From an uncultured Myxococcales bacterium (GTDB lineage Bacteria > Myxococcota_A > UBA9042), in assembly GCA_937915965.1 (NCBI GenBank), contig CALGHC010000214.1, forward strand, positions 1 to 9,036: a stretch of DNA of 9,036 bases, written 5' to 3'. Shown one piece after another: positions 1-5,800 of the stretch. Under the pieces are notes generated by a model. It searched no databases. It saw only the letters and a program-made list of their open reading frames with translations, and was not told the DNA's origin. The first letter of the stretch is position 1, and each line of letters begins with the position of its first letter. Position numbers and translations under genes: made by a program.

Positions 1-1
1 C

Positions 2-244
2 ATCACCGTACGCGCCAAGTCCCTCAGCGCCGCCTACCGCACGGCCCAAAGCCGCCGACAGTATCCAAAGGCCCAGTCGATTCGCGGCAAGCTGGCGCAA
101 CTGCGCTCAGATTTCCGCCGGCAGCAAGGCGAGGTGCGCAGCATTGTCGGCGACATCAAGCGGCTGGCGGGAGGGGGGTACTTCACATCCGCCGCAGGCG
201 CGGAGGTGGAGGCGACGAACCGCTGCTTGCGGTTCAGCTGGTAG
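2..244 (+). CDS. 3' end of an unidentified protein gene (partial)
   Basis: Reading frame 2 is open from the window edge to a TAG at 242-244, giving about 80 residues of C-terminus. Its codons mostly end in G or C, and the product reads like protein: a basic helical stretch containing KLAQLRSDFRRQQGEVRSIV, then a GGGYFTSAAGAEVEATNRC segment and the end LRFSW. The other two plus frames are also open here but give much less protein-like sequence, so this frame is a choice made on composition. No family is recognised. The next gene starts 96 bp downstream on the same strand, so the two could be co-transcribed. The start lies outside the window. Confidence 0.5.
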   Translation: MTVRAKSLSAAYRTAQSRRQYPKAQSIRGKLAQLRSDFRRQQGEVRSIVGDIKRLAGGGYFTSAAGAEVEATNRCLRFSW

Positions 245-340
245 ATTTCGACAGCGCTGGGCACGTCGGGACGGGCGCGCCCAGGTCATCTCGCGCAGCG
301 GCGACTTCGCCACGAAGCCCGTGGCGCGTGAGGAATCCCG

Positions 341-1321
341 ATGCAACGAACCTGTTACGCGATCCTGGTTGGCTGTTTGCTGGCGGGCTGCGGCAAAGCG
401 GATCCGCAGCCGCCGGCCAGCGCGGCAGCAACGGCAGCAACTGCGGCCGCTGCAACTGCGGCCCCTTCGGTGGCCGCGTCGGCCCCGGTCGCGATGAAAC
501 CGCCGCAAGCGGTCGCAGCCGCAGTGGCCGCCGCAGCCCCGGCTCCGACGGCCGCTGACCCCTACGTCGGGGTGGCGCAGACCATCGAGGGCGTGCCACC
601 GCTCGCCCTTGCTCCCGTCGGCGTCGGCGTGTCGCTGCGAGCCGGCCAAAAGAACGGCGCCGGCGTGAAGATGCACCGCAAGAAGAAGTACGACAAGGCG
701 ATCGACGCCTACCTCAGCGCGCTGCGACTCGACCCGGGCCATTTGCTCGCTCGCTACAATCTCGCGTGCGCGTTCGCGCTCACGGGTCGCATCGACGATG
801 CCCTTGCCCTGCTGCGGCAGCTGCGCGAAGCGGGCTGCCCCCTGTGTCTGGACCGACTTCAGCGCGCTGTTGCTGACTCCGACTTCGCCGCGTGCCGCGG
901 CGATCCGCGGTTTGCCGCGCTGACGACCGGTGTCGAGGTCATCGAGCCGGACTACCACGCGGCCATGCTGACGATCCTGGCCGCCAATTCGCGACAGCGC
1001 TCCGCCGCCTTCGAAGCGAGTCTGCGCGCCGGCGTCGCCGTCGAATACCACCTCACCGAAGAGGACCTGACCGGCGAAACCGATGGCAAGCAGCCCGTGC
1101 GCCGGTGGACGACGCAAAAGGAGATCAAGCGACTGGACGCGATCACCTGGCCGGAGGCGAACAGCGAGATAACGTGTCAGAAACGTTGCTGCAAGGTCGC
1201 CGTGATGTGCGGCGGCGCCGAAGACGTGAGCACAAACATCGAAGCCGTCTGTTTCCGACCGAAGACCGCGACGGAGGCACTGCCCGTGCGCGTCGACGCG
1301 TTCACATGCGGGGGACACTAG
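341..1321 (+). CDS. TPR-containing lipoprotein with 'TPR end-of-group' module
   Basis: This is a 326-residue predicted lipoprotein. Residues 1-17 form a lipoprotein signal peptide with lipobox LAGC, so Cys17 should be lipidated and the protein membrane-anchored outside the cytoplasm. Residues about 21-72 are an Ala/Pro-rich linker. Residues about 105-165 (KKKYDKAIDAYLSALRLDPG, then LARYNLACAFALTGRIDDAL) are TPR-like helical pairs, normally protein-protein interaction modules. The following DFAACRGDPRFAAL stretch resembles the 'TPR end-of-group' ending common in myxobacterial proteins. The C-terminal third is rich in cysteine (C279, C283, C284, C290, C304, C323), suggesting disulfides. GAGGAA about 5 nt before the ATG supports the start. 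The gene ends in TAG directly before an in-frame 9-bp array. The partner protein is unknown. Confidence 0.87.
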   Translation: MQRTCYAILVGCLLAGCGKADPQPPASAAATAATAAAATAAPSVAASAPVAMKPPQAVAAAVAAAAPAPTAADPYVGVAQTIEGVPPLALAPVGVGVSLRAGQKNGAGVKMHRKKKYDKAIDAYLSALRLDPGHLLARYNLACAFALTGRIDDALALLRQLREAGCPLCLDRLQRAVADSDFAACRGDPRFAALTTGVEVIEPDYHAAMLTILAANSRQRSAAFEASLRAGVAVEYHLTEEDLTGETDGKQPVRRWTTQKEIKRLDAITWPEANSEITCQKRCCKVAVMCGGAEDVSTNIEAVCFRPKTATEALPVRVDAFTCGGH

Positions 1322-1393
1322 CCCGACAAGCCCGACAAGGCCGGCGAGCCCGGCAAGCCCGGCAAGCCCGGCAAGCCCGGCAAGCCCGACAAC
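1322..1393 (+). repeat. 9-bp tandem array (CCCGGCAAG-type), in frame after the lipoprotein stop
   Basis: Eight 9-bp units start at 1322: CCCGACAAG twice, GCCGGCGAG, CCCGGCAAG four times, then CCCGACAAC. The array begins on the base after the TAG of the lipoprotein gene and keeps its frame, where it would read as Pro-Asp-Lys / Pro-Gly-Lys triplets. The TAG sits in the AAG position of the unit. On the other strand the array reads as Gly-Leu-Pro triplets, but nothing suggests that strand is translated. It lies between two convergent genes. Confidence 0.93.
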
Positions 1394-1405
1394 CTCGCAG
1401 CCCAC

Positions 1406-1423
1406 CGCGACGCAGCGGTCGCG
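1406..1423. terminator. GC-rich hairpin between convergent genes, possible terminator
   Basis: CGCGAC (1406-1411) and GTCGCG (1418-1423) are a perfect inverted repeat around a 6-nt loop. It lies between the lipoprotein stop and the end of the convergent CapA-like gene. There is no T-tract on either side, so intrinsic termination is only a possibility. In DNA this GC-rich, short hairpins also arise by chance. Confidence 0.22.
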
Positions 1424-1483
1424 CGCCACGCAGCACCGCGAGGCCGAAGCGTCGCCCGGCTCACCAGGCCGCCTTCAGCAGAG

Positions 1484-2611
1484 TCAACGCGCCCCCGACG
1501 CCGTGACCGCCCCGGCGAGATCGACGTGGCCCTCGTCGCCGCGGATCTGTAGCCGCGTCGTGTTGCCCGCGATCGCGTCGCTAAAGTCTTGTAGCTCGCC
1601 GAGCATGGCCTGGGCATAGGCCCCGGTCAGGGGTTGCGGTTGGAAGGGCGTGGGCCGCAGCACCGGCTGACCTTTGAGGCGCCAGGGCTCCTTGTTGTTG
1701 ACGTACAGCGGCACGATGCGCACGTGGGAGAGGTGCCCGTCGATCACCGTCACCAGCGGCAGCATCCCGTACATGCGTGCACCGGTCTTGTGGTGGCGGT
1801 TGGTGTACGACGCGAAGGAGAAGTTGCCGAGGCTGTAGAAGATGAAGCCGCCCTTGTAGCGCTCGACGCCGCGGACGACGTGTGGATGGTGGCCGACGAC
1901 GAGATCCGCGCCGGCGTCGACGAAGCGGTGGGCGCGCGCGACCAGCCGCGGCTCGGCGACGTGCTGGTACTCGGTGCCCGCGTGAAAGGAGACGATGACG
2001 AGATCGGCGAGGGCCCGCACCTTGCGGATACGCGCCTCGACGCTGCGGGCCGAAAACGACGCTACCATCCGCGAGCGGTTGTTGCCGACGGCGATGAGGG
2101 CGACACGCAGGGTCTTGCCGGGCGGCGTGAACACGAGCGGTTCGGTGGCCCGCGCCGGGTCCGGGTGCGCGCCAGCCCACCACAACGGTCGGCCACTGCG
2201 GCGCGCCGCTTCGAGCGTCGCCAGCGTGTCCTGCAGTCCGGCGACACCGGCGTCGGCGGCGTGGTTGTTGGCCAGGGACAGCAGGTTGAAGCCCGCACCG
2301 GTCAACCAGGCCAGCCGCTCCGGCGGTGTCACGATCATGTACTTCTTGCGTACGGCCGGTGACCGGTGGCTCAGCGGCGTCTCCAGGTTGCAGAAGCGCA
2401 GGTCGGCGCCGGCGAGGTAGTCGGCGATCCGCGCGAACATGCCTGGGCCGTTGCCGACCTTCTCCGTATTGGCGTCAAACCAGCCGTGCGGCCAGGCGAC
2501 ATCGCCCCCCAGGGCGATGACCAGGTCGCGCTTGCCAGCGTGTGCCGGTGCCGCGAACAGGACGGTGCAGGCGGTGAGTATCCAGAGCGCTCGGCGCGTG
2601 TAGTGATTCAT
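1484..2611 (-). CDS. CapA family secreted protein (metallophosphoesterase-like)
   Basis: This 375-residue protein belongs to the CapA / YwtB family. The family has a metallophosphoesterase-like fold and is linked in some bacteria to poly-gamma-glutamate capsule synthesis. Residues 1-25 form a Sec signal peptide ending AHA. The family motifs appear in order: GGDV (35-38), N75xE77 in FCNLETPL, L-ANNH (113-117), H210-AGTE-Y, and G240-HHPHV followed by the YSLGNFSF strand (259-266). All the usual metal-site positions are therefore present. GGGGAG lies just upstream of the ATG, with short spacing, and the signal peptide fixes the start. No CapB or CapC homologue is nearby, so a capsule role is not supported; a periplasmic or cell-surface hydrolase is the safer reading. 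The gene ends in TGA and converges on the TPR lipoprotein gene. Confidence 0.9.
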   Translation of the reverse strand: MNHYTRRALWILTACTVLFAAPAHAGKRDLVIALGGDVAWPHGWFDANTEKVGNGPGMFARIADYLAGADLRFCNLETPLSHRSPAVRKKYMIVTPPERLAWLTGAGFNLLSLANNHAADAGVAGLQDTLATLEAARRSGRPLWWAGAHPDPARATEPLVFTPPGKTLRVALIAVGNNRSRMVASFSARSVEARIRKVRALADLVIVSFHAGTEYQHVAEPRLVARAHRFVDAGADLVVGHHPHVVRGVERYKGGFIFYSLGNFSFASYTNRHHKTGARMYGMLPLVTVIDGHLSHVRIVPLYVNNKEPWRLKGQPVLRPTPFQPQPLTGAYAQAMLGELQDFSDAIAGNTTRLQIRGDEGHVDLAGAVTASGAR

Positions 2612-2947
2612 GGTCTCCCCGACCGGACCCGGAGCTTGGCGCAGCCTCGGGTCGCGACGCAGTCCAGCATGGCGGCAAAGCCGGCCGGTGAACAGCCCGA
2701 GGCGGCGGTGGCGAAACCGGAACGCTTTGGCAGAAGGGTGCAGCGTCGCCGTGCGCTCTCTTGCCGCCGCCGTGCGTTTGCTTGCCGCGACCTCGCGTTT
2801 GCACGAAAGTGCCGCTGGCGTGTTGCGTGCCTATGCCCGGCCGGCCGAGACGCAAACGCGCGCAAACCCGGCGTACCGCCGGCGGGGTCCTCGCCCCAGC
2901 CATGAGCCACAACCGCTGCACAACGAGCTGCGCGACGGAAGGAAGAC
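2612..2947. other. Divergent intergenic region (336 bp)
   Basis: This gap separates the starts of the CapA-like gene (minus) and the GVGxDQ-family gene (plus), so it should hold promoters for both. I cannot assign convincing -35/-10 pairs. It contains the 21-bp repeat at 2739-2801. GGAAGGA just before 2948 is the ribosome binding site of the plus-strand gene. Open frames cross it on both strands, but none has a convincing start or protein-like composition. Confidence 0.7.
2739..2801. repeat. Degenerate 21-bp tandem repeat (3 units)
   Basis: Units at 2739-2759, 2760-2780 and 2781-2801 share a common pattern. The last two agree at 17 of 21 positions: both start CTTGCCGC and end GCGTTTG. The period is a multiple of three but no convincing gene covers it. 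It lies in the divergent promoter region, so it could affect transcription or be decaying sequence. Confidence 0.6.
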
Positions 2948-4126
2948 ATGCACCCCGACAGTGTGAACTGTGCGTCTCGCTCAAACCGCACATCAGACCT
3001 GAACAGCCCATCAAGCCTCGACGGTGCCTCGCAGCACGACGCCGTCTGCTCTGCGCCGACCGGGCGGTCCGACCATCGTGGCGTCGTCGCCCTGGCCGCC
3101 GCTGCCGCGACGCTGGCGCTGTGGGGCCCAACCTCCTGGGCTGCGCTGCCCGCGCCGACGGCCGCGCAGCACGACGCCTTCGTCGGCTCGCCCGAGGATC
3201 CGCCAGCGGAGGAATTGCTTGGCATCAAAGGCTACGAAGGTCGTCACTACCTCGCCGGTGACGAATGGAACGGCGACCTGTGGATCCCGCACATCAGCGG
3301 CCTGGGCGGCGGCTACGTCGGCGTCGGTGCCGACCAGGCCTACCTGTTCATCGGCTGGGCGCGGCCGGACTTCGCCTGGCTGATCGACTACGACGTGATG
3401 GTCGTCCACCTCCACGGCGTCCACCGGGCCTTCTTCCTCGAAGCAAGCGACCCGGAGGCCTACATCCGGCTGTGGAGCAAGGCGAAGGAAGGCGGCGACG
3501 CGCTCAAGCGGCACGCACGCGACGAGGCGGAGCTCAAGCGCCTCGAGGAGATCTACCGCCGCGCGCGACGGACCGTGGCAGGGCGGCTACGCATGCTGCG
3601 CAACAACCTGCGCAAGAAGAAGGTCGCCGCGTATCTGACCGACGCGACCATGTACACCTACGTCCGCGACTTGATCCTCGCCGGCCGGTTGCGGGCGATG
3701 AGCGCTAACCTGCTGGCGACCAAGGGCATGCGCGGCATCGGCGACGCAGCGCGCGCGATGGGAGTGCCGATCCGTCTCTTGTACCTCTCAAACGCCGAAC
3801 AGTACTGGCGCTACAAGGCAGACTTCCGCCAGAACATCCAGGCGCTGCCCTTCGACGACAAGGGAATCGTCATCCGAACGCTGTCGACATTCTCGATCAA
3901 CAAGGACTACCGCTACGTCGTCCAGCCCGGCAAGGTCTTTCAGGATTTCCTCGCCGCGCCGTGGATGACCGGCGTGCACCAGATGATCCCGCGGCGCAAA
4001 CTCGAGGGCCCGGAGGACATCGAACTGCTCGTGTACACGCGCACGCGCGCTGAGGTCGAGGCGAAGCGCCAGGCCCGTCAGGCCCGTCGGGCCCGCAAGG
4101 GCGGGAAGGCCAACAAGGCCGAATAG
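2948..4126 (+). CDS. Secreted or anchored protein of the GVGxDQ...SNxEQY family (uncharacterised)
   Basis: A 392-residue protein. A hydrophobic segment at 45-65 ending TSWA-AL looks like an export signal, preceded by an unusually long, Ser-rich 44-residue leader. The core matches an uncharacterised family I recall from Leptospira, Acidobacteria and myxobacteria (some members annotated 'LIC_10091 family'). Its signatures are GGGYVGVGADQAYLF with WARPDFAWLIDYD (120-149), where relatives read GVGPDQN...AFIVDIR, and LLYLSNAEQYWRY (277-289), where relatives read YTSNVEQY, followed by ALPFDDKGIVIRT. The fold may be methyltransferase-like; that is inference and no activity is assigned. Residues about 172-222 are charged and helical. 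The tail (372-392) is Lys/Arg/Ala-rich and is the coding half of a 9-bp array. The ATG at 2948 has a good GGAAGGA site. The gene stops at the first TAG of the array. Confidence 0.78.
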   Translation: MHPDSVNCASRSNRTSDLNSPSSLDGASQHDAVCSAPTGRSDHRGVVALAAAAATLALWGPTSWAALPAPTAAQHDAFVGSPEDPPAEELLGIKGYEGRHYLAGDEWNGDLWIPHISGLGGGYVGVGADQAYLFIGWARPDFAWLIDYDVMVVHLHGVHRAFFLEASDPEAYIRLWSKAKEGGDALKRHARDEAELKRLEEIYRRARRTVAGRLRMLRNNLRKKKVAAYLTDATMYTYVRDLILAGRLRAMSANLLATKGMRGIGDAARAMGVPIRLLYLSNAEQYWRYKADFRQNIQALPFDDKGIVIRTLSTFSINKDYRYVVQPGKVFQDFLAAPWMTGVHQMIPRRKLEGPEDIELLVYTRTRAEVEAKRQARQARRARKGGKANKAE

Positions 4127-4180
4127 GCCGAATAGGCCGAATAGGCCGAATAGGCCGAATAGGCCGAATAGGCCGAATTG
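4070..4180 (+). repeat. 9-bp minisatellite crossing the gene end, with six in-frame TAG stops
   Basis: From 4070 the sequence falls into 9-bp units of the form xAG-GCC-xxx, in the gene's frame. Coding units are CAGGCCCGT twice, CGGGCCCGC, AAGGGCGGG, AAGGCCAAC and AAGGCCGAA. After them GCCGAATAG is repeated exactly six times (4118-4171), with stops at 4124, 4133, 4142, 4151, 4160 and 4169, then one GCCGAATTG unit (4172-4180). The stop differs from the AAG of the preceding units by one base. The coding half is degenerate and the stop-bearing half is perfect, which suggests recent expansion of the stop-containing unit. Confidence 0.95.
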
Positions 4181-4267
4181 GCAGAGCAGCCTGCAGCGAC
4201 GGCAGGTACCGCAGATGCGGCGAAGCCGGGTTCGACACCGGCTGGCGCGTCTCAGCCGAAACAGTAG
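4172..4267 (+). other. In-frame open segment after the array; possible lost C-terminal tail
   Basis: After the sixth TAG the same frame reads on for 31 codons (AELAEQPAATAG... to ...GASQPKQ) to a TAG at 4265-4267. The composition (Ala, Pro, Thr, Gln, Lys, Gly) resembles a disordered C-terminal tail. It overlaps the last 16 bp of the convergent beta-propeller gene, counting its stop. It could be the former end of the upstream protein before a nonsense mutation, or simply open intergenic sequence. It has no start of its own. Confidence 0.35.
4224..4243. terminator. GC-rich hairpin between convergent genes, possible terminator
   Basis: AGCCGG (4224-4229) and CCGGCT (4238-4243) are a perfect inverted repeat with an 8-nt loop. 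A smaller stem (CCTGC 4190-4194 with GCAGG 4202-4206) lies just before it. Both sit between the 3' ends of the GVGxDQ gene and the beta-propeller gene. Neither has a T-tract, so the terminator role is tentative. Confidence 0.28.
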
Positions 4268-5556
4268 TACCAGCCGCTCGCGCTGCCCACCCAGATACGG
4301 CCACCCTCGATGCACGGCGCCGAGTGGCTGCGGCCGCCCATGTCGTAGCGCCACAGCAGCTTGCCGTCTTTCAGGTCGAGCATGCGCAGCCAGCGATCGT
4401 AGCTGCCAAAGACGACCTTGCCATCGACGACGGCCGGCGAGGACCAGATCCCGGCGCCGACGTGGTGCTGCCAGAGGATCGCGCCGTCGGCGGCGGCGAG
4501 ACAGTACAGCTCGCCGTCGTTGCCGCCGACGACGATCCGGTCGCCAGCGACGGCGGCAGTCGACCAGATGCCCCGCCGGATGGCGCGGCTCCAGATGATG
4601 GCGCCGCTGGTCCGGTTCAAGCAGAAGAACGACGGCGATCCGTCCTGGCAGCCGATGTAGATGCGGTCGCCGACGACAAGCGGCGAGGCGTCTGTGTCGC
4701 CGCCGATGCGGGTCGCCCAGGCCGTCTTGTGGCTGGCGAGGTCGACCGCGCGGACGTGACCATCAAGGTGTCCGAAGTAGGCACGACCGTCGACAATGGC
4801 GAGCGAACTCTCGATGCCGCCGGAGCCAGGTTTCTCGCCCTTGCCGACCCCAAAGGGCAAGCGCCACAGCAGCTTGCCAGTGTCCGGTTCAAATGCCTTG
4901 ACCGCGCCATCCTCGCCACCAATGTAGAGCACGCCAGCCGAGACGCAGGGCGACGAGTCGATGTCGGATGGCCCCCGCCAGGACCAGATCAGCTTGCCGT
5001 TGGTCGCGTCGATGCAGCGCACGCGGTTGTCGACGTTGGGTACGTAGATGCGGTTGCGATAGAAGCAGGGCGAGCCCTTGAAGCATCGCTCGGCGGTGTA
5101 GACCCAGACCAGGCGGCCGCTGGTCGCCTCGAAACAGTGGAAGTGGCCGCCGGTGGAACCGACGAAGATGTAGTCGCCGACCTTGAGGGTCTGGCCGGTC
5201 CAGCCGGTGCCCTGCCAGACCGTCGGCTTGCCGTGCTTGGTGGTGGCGAAGTCGGCCATGCGGAAGCGCCACTGCATCTTCAGGTCGGTACCGAGGCTGC
5301 CCGAGCCGTAGTAGTCGTGCTTGCGCGTGCCGCGGAACATCAGCATGCGACCGGGCGAGGAGTCTGTGTTGAGGGCGCCGTCCCAGGCGGGCAGCTTGGC
5401 GATACCGTTGGTGTGGCCGTAGGGGTCACTGAGCGGCAGGTTTGCCGAGGCTTTGGAGCGCTTCCTTCGTGCCAGCCCATCGTGGGGCCAGGCGCTGAGC
5501 CCTAGACCGACCCCGCCTGCCAAGGCCAGAAACCGTCGTCGACTCAGGTCGCGCAT
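4252..5556 (-). CDS. PQQ-like beta-propeller repeat protein with Tat signal
   Basis: 434 residues from the ATG at 5554-5556. Residues 4-22 (LSRRRFLALAGG and the hydrophobic stretch after it) form a twin-arginine signal, so the folded protein should be exported. From about residue 95 to the end there are seven or so beta-propeller blades of the PQQ / YncE / BamB-like type, each with a pattern like 'VVDGKVVFGS-D--L--LD--DGKLLWRY': for example VGDYIFVGSTGGHFHCFEATSGRLVW (126-151, given here as one blade), then blades near 168-193, 207-232, 254-281, 295-323, 337-363 and 377-403. Such propellers are scaffolds or sometimes dehydrogenases; no catalytic dehydrogenase motifs are evident, so enzymatic activity is not claimed. 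The frame is open far upstream, but GGAGGA six bases before this ATG and the Tat signal fix the start. Confidence 0.88.
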   Translation of the reverse strand: MRDLSRRRFLALAGGVGLGLSAWPHDGLARRKRSKASANLPLSDPYGHTNGIAKLPAWDGALNTDSSPGRMLMFRGTRKHDYYGSGSLGTDLKMQWRFRMADFATTKHGKPTVWQGTGWTGQTLKVGDYIFVGSTGGHFHCFEATSGRLVWVYTAERCFKGSPCFYRNRIYVPNVDNRVRCIDATNGKLIWSWRGPSDIDSSPCVSAGVLYIGGEDGAVKAFEPDTGKLLWRLPFGVGKGEKPGSGGIESSLAIVDGRAYFGHLDGHVRAVDLASHKTAWATRIGGDTDASPLVVGDRIYIGCQDGSPSFFCLNRTSGAIIWSRAIRRGIWSTAAVAGDRIVVGGNDGELYCLAAADGAILWQHHVGAGIWSSPAVVDGKVVFGSYDRWLRMLDLKDGKLLWRYDMGGRSHSAPCIEGGRIWVGSASGWYYCFG

Positions 5557-5562
5557 CCGCTG

Positions 5563-5568
5563 TCCTCC
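5563..5568 (-). promoter_or_regulatory. Ribosome binding site deciding the beta-propeller start
   Basis: On the minus strand the sequence is GGAGGA with a 6-nt spacer to the ATG at 5554-5556. The frame stays open for over 200 further codons upstream, through repeats and into the next gene, so this site and the Tat signal together locate the true start. Confidence 0.75.
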
Positions 5569-5650
5569 GCGTTGTGGTGACCCCCCCGTGCGAAGGCGGC
5601 GCCGCCCGGGCAGTATCCCGGCCGCTGGGTGCCGTGTCCATGTATGGGCT

Positions 5651-5782
5651 GACGAGATGACGAGGTGCCACCCAACCCGCGGCGATGAGGAGGCGCCGAG
5701 GCGAGGCGCTGACGAGGTGCCACCCAACCCGCGGGGCGGACGAGGGGACGGGGTGCAGGGGACGAGGTGCCACCCAACCCGC
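5651..5782 (+). repeat. Head-tail dispersed repeat, cluster 1 (three full copies)
   Basis: Three identical 22-bp copies occur at 5659-5680, 5711-5732 and 5761-5782. Each is the head GACGAGGTG followed by the tail CCACCCAACCCGC. Partial heads lie between and before them (GACGAGAT at 5651, GATGAGG at 5684, GACGAGG at 5739). The gaps are 30 and 28 bp and are G-rich, related to the head. The cluster fills the gap between the DUF4215 protein gene and the beta-propeller gene, both on the minus strand, ending 18 bp from the DUF4215 gene's stop codon. Confidence 0.93.
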
Positions 5783-5800
5783 AGGGAGGCCGGCGATACG

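Noticed and set aside
107..1429. Long minus-strand open frame (440 codons) with Leu-Ala-Gly repeats
   Set aside because: It is antisense to the TPR lipoprotein gene. The Leu-Ala-Gly run is the 9-bp array read backwards, and the rest is Arg/Gly-rich without domains.
1318..1617. Collagen-like Gly-Leu-Pro frame on the minus strand
   Set aside because: It is the other reading of the 9-bp array, overlapping the end of the CapA-like gene in a wrong frame, with no plausible start.
1484..2611. Capsule biosynthesis locus
   Set aside because: The CapA-like gene stands alone, with no ligase, transporter or glycosyltransferase nearby.
4124..4171. TAG read as an amino acid (amber recoding or pyrrolysine)
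   Set aside because: Three plus-strand frames here end in TAG at plausible ends, and the lipoprotein frame beyond its array soon becomes antisense to the CapA-like gene. No suppressor tRNA is in the window. A search for pylT/pylS or an amber suppressor tRNA in the genome would settle it.
3788..4354. Minus-strand frames with Leu-Phe-Gly or Ile-Arg-Pro repeats
   Set aside because: They are antisense readings of the GCCGAATAG array and the GVGxDQ gene. The repeats come from the DNA period, not from a repeat protein.
4324..5505. Plus-strand 393-codon open frame
   Set aside because: It is antisense to the beta-propeller gene, which has a Tat signal, ribosome site and repeated blade motifs.
5651..5782. 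Small CRISPR array
   Set aside because: Only three copies of a 22-bp unit, G-rich gaps containing fragments of the same unit, matching units in two other gaps, and no cas gene in the window.
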